A stretch of DNA of 64,000 nucleotides, taken from NCBI RefSeq assembly GCF_014805625.2, contig NW_023998414.1, positions 34,840,554-34,904,553 of the forward strand, given 5' to 3'. Positions 53,465 to 63,204 of the stretch are shown in pieces. How positions within the stretch are numbered: position 1 is the first letter of the stretch; the number at the start of each line of letters is the position of its first letter. Under the pieces are notes generated by a model, which saw only the letters and a program-made list of their open reading frames with translations, had not been told where the DNA came from and did no database searches. Source of the stretch: Glossina fuscipes (lineage: Eukaryota > Arthropoda > Insecta > Diptera > Glossinidae). Position numbers and translations under genes: made by a program.

Positions 53465-54171
53465 AACAACAGCAACAGCAAATGCAAACATCTGAACAGC
53501 AACATCAACAACATTCCTCAATTAGCAATTCAAGTATACGCAGCAACAGCCGTAGTGGACAACATAGATATGAAACGGACGATGAGAAACGTAGACGTTT
53601 AGATAAAATGGCCGCGCATCAGAGGGCAATGCGAGCTAATGAAACGCCTGAGCAGAGAGCTGTACGTCTCGCGAAATTAAGCGAACGAGCCAAACAAAAG
53701 CGGGCCGAAATACGTGCAACCGAAACCGCTGAAGAGAGAAAAATACGCCTATCTAAGCAAGCTGAATATGCACGCATGCGCCGCTTAAGAACACATTCAT
53801 ATAATCGCCTCAAAATTGAAGATGCTTCAACACCGCCCACCGGCCTCTACGATCAAACAACGATGAACACATCAAACGGCTACGAGAATAAATCAACTGT
53901 AGCCGCCGATCTTAATAGCGCTGGTAGTTTAAGTATTAGCAGCGGCGGTAGCATGTCCCAGGAAAGTGCCTCCGCTACAAGCGAACAACAAAGGCAGCAA
54001 CAACAACAGCAGCAGCAACAAATGATGTTCGCCACTGGCAACAATAATCATCAAGTAACAAATCATACGAACGGAGCATTTCACAAAGGCAAAGAGTATA
54101 ATACAAATCAGCAGGAAAACAATGATATGCTAAAAATCCTAGAACCTATAATAGTTATGAAAACAAAATAA
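53168..54171 (+). CDS. Large STPR/AT-hook protein, coding exon 3 (C-terminal)
   Basis: The acceptor GATTACAG ends at 53167 after a 72-bp phase-1 intron. Joining G|CA restores the frame used by the long downstream reading frame, giving residues 645-978. Features in order: an AT-hook core RGRPRK (residues 669-674), a Glu/Gln helix-like stretch, a long poly-Gln, then three STPR repeats at 779-801, 802-824 and 829-851, the last two separated by four extra residues (EIRA). A Ser/Gln/Asn-rich tail follows. The acceptor is followed by CAGCAG, so NAGNAG-type variation by one Ala is possible. The AT-hook and the repeats continue the theme of exon 1, which is the main argument that this is one gene and not a third one. 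Confidence 0.82.
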
Positions 54172-54363
54172 ACACATCAATAGAGAAAAAAAAAAAAAAA
54201 CAAAACAAAACAAAAAAAATAAAATGAAAAAAAGAAAAGAAAAAAGTATAAGAGGAGCATAAAGGACGTTTGCTTGCAAAGAATTTTGTATTGTTTTCTC
54301 GTTAACACATTGACCATATATATATATATATATGTATATATATATGTATATATATATATATGT

Positions 54364-54412
<49 letters not shown>

Positions 54413-54822
54413 ATTACACTTCCACATCCTTTAACCGAGAGAAATGAAAATTATAAGTTATTGTGTTTACAAATCCAAGTCAAAAAAGCGTGCAAATAGC
54501 GTTGGTAGATGTGATCAATTTTTTAATTATTTTATAACACTTAGACGACGATGATGAGATGATTCAAATGGAAACACGTTCTAGTTATAAGAATAAAATG
54601 AAAATGAAAAATAAATAAAAATAAAAACAAAAACAAAAATAATCCATTACAGTCCTAAATGCAAAAGGGCAAAGTTAAATCTAAACATAATCTTAACATC
54701 CTAACAAGTTTATGCAGCATACAAACAAAACGATGAAATACAATACATCCATAATAAGGTACTAAAATATTACATAACATAAACATAAATACATATACCA
54801 CACATAAATATATGTGTGTGTA

Positions 54823-54881
<59 letters not shown>

Positions 54882-55870
54882 TATATTCATAAAAATGATG
54901 AATGAAAACTATTTTGTAGTAAACACTTTGTAGTTAACCTTGATGTAATATGTAGAAGAAATTAAATAATACGGGATAATATTAATATAATGATAATAGT
55001 AAACACACATAAATATAATGATAATAATAAGAAGAAGAATAATATATGATAATGATTATTATAAAATAAAGCAGATATATAGAGAAAGAAAATCATACAT
55101 TTTACACACATCTACATATTATGTAATCCATTATGATACATATACCGACATGCATATATAGATAAGTTAACTAATATTACTGTGTAATAATAAAAATAAT
55201 AATAATAATAAATAAAATAAAAATAGTAATAATAACAAGAATATTACATGCAGACAACACATACATACGTACATATACAATTCATGAATAATGAATGGAT
55301 AGGATTGATGAATGTTAAACAATAATATACTTAATGATATATATATATATATTTATATATATATAAATAAATATATATATATATGTAGATGTATATATAT
55401 AAATCCAGAAAAACGCATAAACAACACAAAATTGATTTATATACTAAACAATTACACACATTTGCATATATGCATATACGTGTATATATATATATATATA
55501 TATGTGTGTATATGTATATATGTATATATATACTCCTTCTTTTCCTACTACATCCATTACAGACGAATACATATTTATAACAAAAAAGAAAAGAAAAAAA
55601 CATTTTATCTGAACTTTACACATAAAAGTTCACTTACACAGACTACCCGCGCATTAAAAACCATTAAAATTATTATACAATAAATTTATATAATATAAAA
55701 GAAAATTAAGATGCATACATACATATAGTTGCGACATAAATACATATATATACACACATAATATGTATTGATAATAATAATAAAGAAAACACATGCATAC
55801 ATACATATTATGTACGACTAAAATCAGATGAAAAAGAAACACTAAGAATAAAGTCAATAATTTTTTAAAG
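54172..55870 (+). other. Probable long 3' UTR of the large STPR gene
   Basis: AT-rich non-coding sequence with (TA)n and (TATG)n tracts (54316-54413, 54826-54885, 55338-55385, 55480-55505) and several AATAAA motifs, the last strong one at 55847-55852. The end of the transcript is not determined. Confidence 0.35.
54316..54413. repeat. (TA)n/(TATG)n microsatellite block
   Basis: Nearly 100 bp of alternating TA with periodic TATG steps. Similar blocks recur at 54826-54885 and 55338-55530. Confidence 0.9.
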
Positions 55871-55893
55871 TAGCAAAAAAGTATGTTTGTTTG

Positions 55894-55924
<31 letters not shown>

Positions 55925-57629
55925 TACCTATAACGGGCGGGTAAATTAATTTTACAATTTTTTTTTTTTATGTAAATACAATGACTTACTTAAGTAAATG
56001 CCTCTGTGAAATTTGAAATTGCGCCTTCAAATTGCTTCAAAGGCTATTTGACAAGTTTGAATTATTACATTTTCAAGCTCGTCGTCGAAAATGCTGCGAC
56101 ATTTCATTTAATTACCCATCACATTCGTTTATTATACTCTCAATTTTGTTATACGCTTTTTATTTTCTATCTTCGCGCCCGATTTGGTTAGCTAGACGCT
56201 GCGCCTATTAATCGGGACTAACGATTCGATGGCCATAGCAATCGATTTTTAGCCTCGATATTAATCAATTGACTCTTGCGAGAGATTTGTAGAACTTAAT
56301 CGAATCGAAGCGAATCTCGCATACCCCCCCATATGCTTTTCCCATTCTACTCTCCAAGTCCTTTTATTTGATACCCATATCGCTGGTATTATTGCGAAAA
56401 AATTATTGGCAGTGTCTACCATATTCATTTTAAAATCAACCCACTTGTAGGCAGATAATATATTTTCATTTGACGATTGTACAAAATAGTTTTAAACCTT
56501 TGGTTTTGCTTACCTGATAATAAATAAACATTAATCCTCAAAAAAGTGAAAAAAAAAGAAAAATTTAATTACTCGTAACACTGTGTGGACATAACCGATT
56601 CATTCTACTTTTTGGGCATAGAGAGTAAAGTGTCTCGTAAAGCAAATGTGAAAAGTTTCAGCCTTCTAACTTTGATAATTTCCGAGCAATACGAGTAAAA
56701 ATCCAAAAATTTTTATTAGAAAAAACTAAGTTGCGTTCAGTTTACGCTCCACTGCGCGCTTCTACTCTAACCAATTTGGTCCATATGGCCCATACCAATT
56801 TGCGTGCAGAAACTTGCAATATTTCAACCAAAATTGAAGTCTTCGTTTTCGCGACACGGAAAGTGCCAACAACACACACCACACAGACGGACAATAATTG
56901 CTAAATTAACTCAAGATTTCACGCTGACCAAGAACTTTATAGGATCTTTGTATATACATATATGGACATTGGAATAAAATGTCGCAATATTACCACACTT
57001 TGGTTAATAGTATTTTTCGCGTATTTTTCTTAAGACATATGAAAAATTATATCAAAACTTGATTTCCATAAGACTTATTATCCAGACCAGATGGCCAGAA
57101 GAGGAGTTCAAAAATTTATGCCGTCCGATATTTCCTATCAATTTTTGTTAAGAAATATGAAAAATTGTACCTTTTTCTTTTATACAAACTTTTTTTTATA
57201 AATATTTTTTTTTTTAACGATTTTTTTTTTATGTGGGGGTTGGGGTTGTCGTAATGATCAATCCAAATCAATTTTCAATGAGAGAACTACCAAAATTCGC
57301 CAAAAAAATATCTCAAAAATTGCGATCGATTGGTTAAATATATTTGCACATAGAAAGATGTAAGACGGATGGACATGTTTGTTCAATACAAAAAATAATT
57401 CGTAATCAACTGATATAATGAAAAGTTGGCCTATCTCTAATTCTACTGGATGTTGCTAACATTCGCACAAATTTAATATACCTTCAGTCATGTAGAGTAC
57501 AAAAAGAAAAGAAAATGATTTCGCGGGAAATTTTTTTTTGAAAATAATTTTTTTTATTTTTTTTTATATATGATTAGTCCTTAAGAGGATATCGCCTATA
57601 TGGGAGGGGTGGGGGGTAACACGGTGATG
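55871..57629. other. Intergenic stretch between the STPR gene and DPH7
   Basis: No gene is seen. Poly(T) spans about 55894-55920. The segment from about 56560 to 56960 (GTGTGGACATAACCG ... ACACAGACGGACAATAAT) resembles family B loosely and may be a decayed copy. Confidence 0.45.
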
Positions 57630-57717
57630 GTGAGAAAGAAGTGAGAAGAAAGCGAAACGAGAGAATACACAATGCATTATGCGCATAGTTAATAAATTAT
57701 TTTATTTATATTTGCAG
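57630..57717 (+). other. Candidate 5' intron of DPH7
   Basis: An 88-bp segment from GTGAGA to TTTGCAG lies just before the DPH7 start codon. The acceptor is convincing. The donor is my choice among several GT sites in a G-rich stretch. Its upstream neighbour is an ATG in phase 0, so the precise protein start could shift by two residues. Confidence 0.4.
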
Positions 57718-57720
57718 AAG

Positions 57721-58794
57721 ATGTTAGAGATCGAAGCTTTACATACCATTGACACTGAATATTCCGCCGATTCGATAGAATGGTGTTCACATCCCTCGTA
57801 TAATAATTATTTCGTATGCGGTACATATCAATTGGAGGGTAACAATGCTCAATCGACTTCTCCGCCATGCCGCCGTAAAGGTCGCATATATTTATATCAA
57901 TTTGATAAAGATGCCCTTGTCGTTAATGAATTGCATCGCTTGGAAACTGCTGCCATTTTAGATATGAAATGGTTGCCAGAATTGCAGAATGCATCAGTCC
58001 ATCAACCAATTTTAGCAACGGCCAATGCTTTAGGTCAAATCGAAATATTTCAAATAATCGAAACGAATTTGAAAAAGATATCAAGTCTCGAACTTAATCC
58101 AACGTATCATAATCTATTGGCTTTATCTATAGATTGGGACACAAGGATGTCGTTACAAACAAATGATGATACGAAAAATTTGTTGGCGTCCGATTCGCGA
58201 GGCGATATAAGTCTTATACGGTTTACATATCGAGGTGATCTACAAAAAATTTGTACTTGGTCGGCACATAATTTCGAAGCTTGGATTTGCGCCTTTGATA
58301 AATGGAATGAAAATCATGTTTATACCGGTGGTGATGATACCTTTTTACATATCTATGACATACGAACACAAAGTCGTGTCTTATTAAATAAATCACATAT
58401 GGCTGGGGTCACTTGTTTACTGAGCCATCCAAATACCGAGCATTTACTGTTAACTGGTAGCTACGATGAGCATTTACGTGCATTCGATACGAGAGCTATG
58501 AAACAGCCTTTAAGTGAGATTAATCTAAAAGGCGGTATCTGGCGTCTGAAATGCGATCCATTAAAACGTAATTTAATTTTAACCGCTTGCATGTACCATA
58601 ATTTTAGTATAGCACAAGTGGCCGAACCACGCTCTCCCATCGTTGTTGGCGAATTTAATGAACACAATAGCATTTGTTATGGCGCCGACTGGTGTTTGAA
58701 TGCTCGTCCCGACGACAAGCAATTATTTATGGCTACATGTTCTTTCTACGATCATAAACTATGTATTGCCCGCGTAAATGAAAAGCAAAATTAA
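57721..58794 (+). CDS. Dph7: Diphthine methylesterase DPH7 (WDR85-like WD40 protein)
   Basis: This enzyme removes the methyl ester from methylated diphthine on elongation factor 2, the step before final amidation in diphthamide synthesis; it acts in the cytosol. The 357-aa product is a WD40 propeller. The N-terminus has TEYSADSIEWC, matching the family's 'DTE.SADS.EWCP' opening. The body has the family signatures TGGDDTFLHIYDIR (from T202), GSYDEHLRAFD (246-256), GGIWRLK (271-277) and CSFYDHKL (340-347). Length is close to yeast Rrt2 and shorter than human DPH7. I start at the ATG at 57721. It follows an acceptor (TTATATTTGCAG, ending 57717) by three bases, so the first exon is probably upstream. 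A candidate donor, ATG|GTGAGA at 57630, would join in frame to add Met-Lys. The rest is a single exon. Confidence 0.93.
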   Translation: MLEIEALHTIDTEYSADSIEWCSHPSYNNYFVCGTYQLEGNNAQSTSPPCRRKGRIYLYQFDKDALVVNELHRLETAAILDMKWLPELQNASVHQPILATANALGQIEIFQIIETNLKKISSLELNPTYHNLLALSIDWDTRMSLQTNDDTKNLLASDSRGDISLIRFTYRGDLQKICTWSAHNFEAWICAFDKWNENHVYTGGDDTFLHIYDIRTQSRVLLNKSHMAGVTCLLSHPNTEHLLLTGSYDEHLRAFDTRAMKQPLSEINLKGGIWRLKCDPLKRNLILTACMYHNFSIAQVAEPRSPIVVGEFNEHNSICYGADWCLNARPDDKQLFMATCSFYDHKLCIARVNEKQN

Positions 58795-58798
58795 TAAA
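58793..58798 (+). terminator. Polyadenylation signal overlapping the DPH7 stop codon
   Basis: AATAAA begins on the second base of the TAA stop (58792-58794). If used, the 3' UTR is only about 20-30 nt. Family A repeat DNA starts about 50 bp downstream, so the gene must end within a very small space or read into the repeat. Confidence 0.5.
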
Positions 58799-58843
58799 AG
58801 TGAAATATTTTTCCAAATATTACTAACTGATACATTTTCTTTT

Positions 58844-59590
58844 TATACCCTACATCACTTGTGTTACATGGTATATTAAGTTAGTGCGGACATATGTAAC
58901 ACGCAGAAAGGTTTAAGATTGACGCACCTTTTATTGCATCGATCGAGTCAGAATCACAATCTGAACTGATCCAAGCCTGGTCCGTCTGTCAGATCGCAAA
59001 TTTTTCCGATATTTTGTTCAAATTTGATACACTGACATGTTTTGACCCAAGGACGTACGTTATTGGAGACGGTTCAGATCGGTCCACTTTTTCGCCCTAT
59101 TCTGAAAAGTTGGAAAAAAATAGCAATTTTTTAAAATTTTTTTTGGCAAAAGTAGCTAGGTGGTAGTATTTGGGCATTCTAAATTGATATGGAGACTTTG
59201 GACCGGCTGAGGTAATCATATAACGAAAATTTCCTAAAGATCCTACCGTAATAGGGATTTTCACAAAAATTGATCCTTTGTAGAGCAGAAAAGTATAACT
59301 TCTAATATGAGGTGATGAAAATTGACCCATAACAATAATTTTATACAAAAGTGAACTCTGCAAAATTTGGACCATCTCGGCCTAGTTTTTCGATTCTGCC
59401 CTACGTAAGGATTTAACTTAGTCTACATTAGATTGCGTTTTGATCCCGCTTCTCCGTAAATAGGCACTTGAAAACTATGCCTTTATATAGCAACAAAATA
59501 TAATTTTTATGTTCTATAATAAAAATTAATGTTAAAGAATGTGGTGTACAGTATTTAATGGATAGCCTTACCCGACTATAATGTTCTTAC
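58844..59590 (+). repeat. Interspersed repeat family A, + copy next to DPH7
   Basis: It begins TATACCCTACATCACTTGTG, continues ATATGTAACACGCAGAAAGG and CGCACCTTTTATTGCATCGA, and ends CCTTACCCGACTATAATGTT. It lies 50 bp after the DPH7 stop codon in the same direction. Confidence 0.65.
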
Positions 59591-60193
59591 TTATTTGAAC
59601 TAAAATAACTTCATCTGTAAACGGAGGATTATTAGAATTGTTCAATTCGTTCAAGGTTGTGTAGGCCTATTATTATGGATATATATATATATTGCACACG
59701 ATCTTTGGCTTCAATTGTTTTTCGGCAATTTTCAAAATTATTATATGCCTTGATTTTTCATTTATTTGGAACGAATAAGTCCTTAATTAATAGGCCGTTT
59801 TAGGGCTATCGCTAGTCGAATAAGTCGACCGATCGTAATCTTTTATTGTAGGTTTATAGCTGTTGGTCACGATAACACCTCTCAGAAGCCGTATTGCTAA
59901 GTGCCAAGCGTTAAACACACCTTATTGAATAATAAAAAATAATGAAGTCAATGTAAATGTAAAAAAGAAACATATGGAATCGGCTTATCGTTCTTGTAAT
60001 CGAATTTGCAACTTGAGCGAATAACTATCGGGCATCGCGTTCAAAAGGAAAATAAAGTGTAATGTCGCTATGAAAGCACATATTTGACGAAATTAGTGGA
60101 CATGGAATTTCATAGATCACTAGATTTGAGAAATGCTACAATGTCGAAAAAAATAATAAAATCAAGTAAATAAGAGGTAAGTGAATTCCCACC
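59591..60193. other. Stretch with nothing recognised
   Basis: No gene, RNA or clear repeat could be supported on either strand. Confidence 0.5.
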
Positions 60194-60337
60194 ATGAAAC
60201 GATCGTTGGAGATATCGGAAGAGAAATCTAAAATGGATAAAAAAAAACGCCAAATAGACAAAACGCAACATAAAATAGATACAGAAATTAGAAAAATAAA
60301 GTTAGCCATTAAAAACGCGATTCAATCAATTTATTAA
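60194..60337 (+). CDS. Possible small ORF, 47-aa Lys-rich peptide
   Basis: A 47-codon frame with a good start context (CCCACCATGA) encodes a highly charged peptide starting MKRSLEISEEKSKMDKKK and ending in AIKNAIQSIY. It has Ile/Leu spacing suggestive of a helix or short coiled coil. No family is recognised. It may be a small protein, a terminal exon of a longer gene or chance; a purine-rich stretch easily gives Lys/Glu codons. It faces a minus-strand open frame ending a few bases away. Confidence 0.2.
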   Translation: MKRSLEISEEKSKMDKKKRQIDKTQHKIDTEIRKIKLAIKNAIQSIY

Positions 60338-60346
60338 AATTTTACT

Positions 60347-60577
60347 TTATATGAATTCTAATTTTTTTCCCAATCTTTTCAAAGTTATTGTCAAGCTTCT
60401 CGACATAAATTTCCTGTGGATTATTTTGCACATTATCAGCCGATGTCGTGTGAGGGACTTAAAATTCGCAAGCTTGGCAATTTTCTCAGGATAATAACGA
60501 CTTCTCGCCATATATTTGACGCTTTCCTTGTTCGTTCCGCAATTGAATGGCCATTGAAAGGCAAAGCACAGAGTCGC
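60347..60577 (-). pseudogene. Possible decayed minus-strand coding fragment
   Basis: A 76-codon minus-strand frame, with its first ATG at 60509-60511 (54 codons), reads NCGTNKESVKYMARSRYY and PEKIAKLANF. After that it becomes unlike a protein, while the neighbouring frame (stop at 60342-60344) becomes protein-like (TTSADNVQNNPQEIYVEK). This is what a frameshift in an old coding sequence, perhaps of a mobile element, would look like. No domain is identified and chance is a real alternative. Confidence 0.2.
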
Positions 60578-61226
60578 TTATAATAAATAAAAAATTGCCA
60601 AAAATGGTTGAGTGCCCACCTAACAACTTAAATTGCCAGATCGTTTAATTTGCAAAACCGCCAGCTTTATGTCTCACGTAATCTGTTAAAATTCATTGCA
60701 AAATGCGAATTGCCGTCGGCATTGCAAAATGAAAAATGCAAATTGCAAAATTATTAGGTATAGTTGAAGACATAGTACCTAAATGCCTATAGCCTTTGGA
60801 TGTTCGCAAGACTTTCATCCATTTGTTGAAATTGCTCTTTTAAGCATACTTACTTGTTTCAGTTTATATTTTATATATTAAACATGGTTTTATATTTTTG
60901 TTGAAAGATTTCAATTTTTTCACCAATTACTTTTCCAAATTTTACGTATGGTTTGTTTATTTGTTCATTTTTATTCCTTTTCCATGCCTCATATTTTTAT
61001 ATACCCATCGATAATATCACAAATATTCCCTCGTAAATACAACGACCGAGAAACAAAACTCGAAACTTGAGTACTGTCAGCCCAAGACGCGATCGTTTTT
61101 GTTTTTCATGTCGTATATTCAGCCGTGTTGCCAAACAGCTGAATACAACAGCGAAAGCTAACTTTAGGCTATATGATTACCATAATTACGCGTCAAGCTA
61201 AAAGCCGCGCTCCGTGTTTCCAAGCT
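60578..61226. other. Upstream region of the last gene
   Basis: No coding frame is recognised. The final part is probably the promoter region of the gene starting near 61262. Confidence 0.4.
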
Positions 61227-61265
61227 TATAAATATAAAGACGGGAACACAAGTATGTTCTCATTG
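61227..61265 (+). promoter_or_regulatory. Candidate TATA promoter of the last gene
   Basis: TATAAATATAAAG lies at 61227-61239. About 29-35 bp downstream is TCATTG (61260-61265), close to the insect initiator TCAKTY, with the A at 61262 as likely +1. Spacing and order fit a Pol II core promoter. A six-codon upstream frame (61281-61301) would lie in the leader if this start is right. Confidence 0.45.
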
Positions 61266-61306
61266 TGTACAGTCTTATTCATGCTTTGTATCAACAAATA
61301 GTTATT

Positions 61307-61762
61307 ATGGTAGGTAAAACCTATATTTCATTGGTATTATAAAACATGAATATGGCAATATGGCAAAAATGTTTCCATCTGGCAGTGCTATCAAATTTTG
61401 TGCTGAATCGGTCTAACGGAATTTACAAATGTACTAAAAAAAAAGAACAACGTGCTTATTTCCACTCGTACTCTGTTCCGAAAAGGATTAAAATATTAAT
61501 AAGCTGTGATCTGCATTAAATACAAAATCTCGTAACGAGCAACATACAGTTTATCGTGATATGCGTAATATATTATAAAAAACTGGGGCCCATTTTCAAA
61601 TACTTCGATATTCATGCGAGATTTATTTACGCAAGGTGTAAAGTTTTTTTAAATGAGAGAGACGAGAAAGATTTTTGGATGGAAACCGCACCTTATGTTC
61701 TTAAAAAGCACGTTTACAAAAGGCTCAAACAACAAATCAGAGACAGTTTCCCCGTAATATAA
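61307..61762 (+). CDS. Putative 71-aa microprotein, first cistron (spliced)
   Basis: The exon 2 frame 61550-61762 is open over 70 codons and ends in TAA. It is rich in aromatic and basic residues (FKYFDIHARFIYARCKVF, then KHVYKRLKQQIRDSF) and does not look like repeat translation. It has no good ATG near its start, but a 240-bp intron from ATG|GTAGGT (donor 61310) to CAACATACAG (ending 61549) would place the ATG at 61307-61309 in phase 0 directly before it. The start codon would then be the last three bases of exon 1. The acceptor's pyrimidine tract is weak. The N-terminus (FIVICVIYY) is hydrophobic and short. No family is recognised. The alternatives are a 5' leader frame without function or a C-terminal exon of a longer protein. 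Confidence 0.35.
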
Positions 61763-61784
61763 TTACAAACTTTGGGTATACAAG

Positions 61785-61847
61785 GTAAGAATCACATAGC
61801 CATATAAAACTAACATCCTGAAAATAAAAAAAAAAAAACGCCTTCAG
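61785..61847 (+). other. 63-bp intron between the two frames of the last gene
   Basis: Donor CAAG|GTAAGA, branch-like ACTAAC at 61809-61814 and acceptor CGCCTTCAG|GA make a typical short fly intron. After splicing, 69 nt without any ATG separate the stop of the first frame from the ATG at 61895. Confidence 0.6.
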
Positions 61848-61894
61848 GATTCGAGCATCTAAAAGAGTATATATTTAATCATTCGGTTTCTGAA

Positions 61895-62842
61895 ATGGCC
61901 GAGTTTCAACCATCGGATTCGAGCGATGAAGAGCCTTTAAACGAAACCGTTAAAAAATCCAAAACTGAAAAAAGAAATGCAAAGGTCACAGAAAGAAATA
62001 AGGATATCCTAAATGCCACCGACACGGTTAGGCCAGTCCCTAAACACGCAATCAATTCTAATGACGTAAATAACGCTTCTGTAACTAATCAGAATAAACC
62101 TGATAATAAAGACGCGGGGAGAATTGACATACCTTTGTGTAAAATAAGCATGCCACATATATATTCTCATTATATTAAGAATGTATCAATGCAAGGCTTT
62201 GGTTTTGAACGAAAAATCTTAAATCCGCAAACTACAAAAGTGGTACAACCCTTACAGCAGGCAACAGCCTGTCACCAAATCGGAAGGCCTAGTTCACAAT
62301 GTTTTATACAGCATTCTAATACACAAGAACTATCAAAAATGTTACAAACCTTCGCTGCTGTTAATCAGAACGATGCGGAAAATTTGCAAAATGCCGACGG
62401 CGTTGTTTATGATGACGCTGCTACTTGTAATTCTAACGATGATATGTTATTTTTGCGCAGTTTCCAACAACCGGCAAGTTCTCAAAATTCTAAAATTCAA
62501 AAAGTTTTTAAGTTGAGACAACGTAAGAGACGTATATCGTCCCCAGGTTTATTGTTAAAAGAAAAGTCTACTAAAAAAATTGCGTTGTCTGAATTTTTGA
62601 ATTTTAATGACAATATGAGTGCTGCTACTAGTCTGGTCACTTCAACAATGTTACCGCCTGTGAGACCCACAAGTGAACCTCCAAAATATTTTATTGATTG
62701 TAACTGGATCAATAATAAAGGTACTTTTCAAGAAATGTGTACCGACCGTTTCAACGTAATCATAACTGAGAGTAAATGCGAAGCCGCGGCACCACCATCA
62801 CGACAAACTGTAAGTAAAACAATCGCTTCAATTTTCAGTTGA
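61895..62842 (+). CDS. Unrecognised 315-aa protein (second cistron or main ORF)
   Basis: The frame opens at an ATG in good context (TGAAATGG) with an acidic patch, SDSSDEEP (7-14), then a Lys/Asn-rich charged region. It has a 'FGFERKI' motif near residue 107 and a basic cluster KLRQRKRR (206-213) that could be a nuclear localisation signal. No known domain is recognised; nuclear location is only inferred. Composition is even and not repeat-like, and the frame is long for this AT-rich DNA, so I believe it is real. The printed end is the stop at 62842. Splice donors near the end (GTAAGT at 62810, GTAAAA at 62814) suggest the true C-terminus may lie in a further exon at 63050-63108. It follows an upstream frame on the same inferred transcript. 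Confidence 0.75.
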   Translation: MAEFQPSDSSDEEPLNETVKKSKTEKRNAKVTERNKDILNATDTVRPVPKHAINSNDVNNASVTNQNKPDNKDAGRIDIPLCKISMPHIYSHYIKNVSMQGFGFERKILNPQTTKVVQPLQQATACHQIGRPSSQCFIQHSNTQELSKMLQTFAAVNQNDAENLQNADGVVYDDAATCNSNDDMLFLRSFQQPASSQNSKIQKVFKLRQRKRRISSPGLLLKEKSTKKIALSEFLNFNDNMSAATSLVTSTMLPPVRPTSEPPKYFIDCNWINNKGTFQEMCTDRFNVIITESKCEAAAPPSRQTVSKTIASIFS

Positions 62843-63049
62843 ATTGTGTTCTTATGTATATATAAAATCTCGCAATTTAATTTAAAAAAAATCGAATGAT
62901 ATATATATATAAACATATATATTTTATTATAAGAGTATGAGATATAATCGGTATAATTTTGATGAACCACAAATCGCTTGAGATGAAATTATTTGTCTAG
63001 CACTGATTAATTGCAGATAGTTGAGATACGCTTTAACCTTATCATATAG

Positions 63050-63108
63050 CATCATCACCAGCTCCAGAGGACTCTTTCTTTGATTACGAAACATATTCTA
63101 GCTTATAA
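63050..63108 (+). CDS. Candidate last coding exon of the unrecognised protein
   Basis: After the acceptor-like CCTTATCATATAG (ending 63049) one frame reads SSPAPEDSFFDYETYSSL and stops at 63106-63108. It requires a phase-1 donor. Three exist upstream: 62721 (AAG|GTACTT), 62772 (GAGA|GTAAAT) and 62814 (GTAA|GTAAAA). The last gives a 325-aa product. The strongest donor, GTAAGT at 62810, is phase 0 and would use a different frame. An AATAAA follows at 63205-63210. Confidence 0.3.
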
Positions 63109-63204
63109 GAAGAAAAAGACATGTCATTCAGGCCTACAGGTCGGACAGATGGTATGTTTATCTGGTTGTCAATTTGTATGTGAGAATTTTGAATAGGTTA
63201 AGCG

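Noticed and set aside
53257..54171. An independent third STPR gene starting at 53257.
   Set aside because: The frame has no ATG at that point (GTG) and joins in phase through a good 72-bp intron to upstream open sequence; the AT-hook straddles the proposed start.
62811..62839. A 29-bp intron between GTAAGT (62810) and TTTTCAG (62839).
   Set aside because: Too short for a spliceosomal intron; if the donor is used it must pair with a more distant acceptor.
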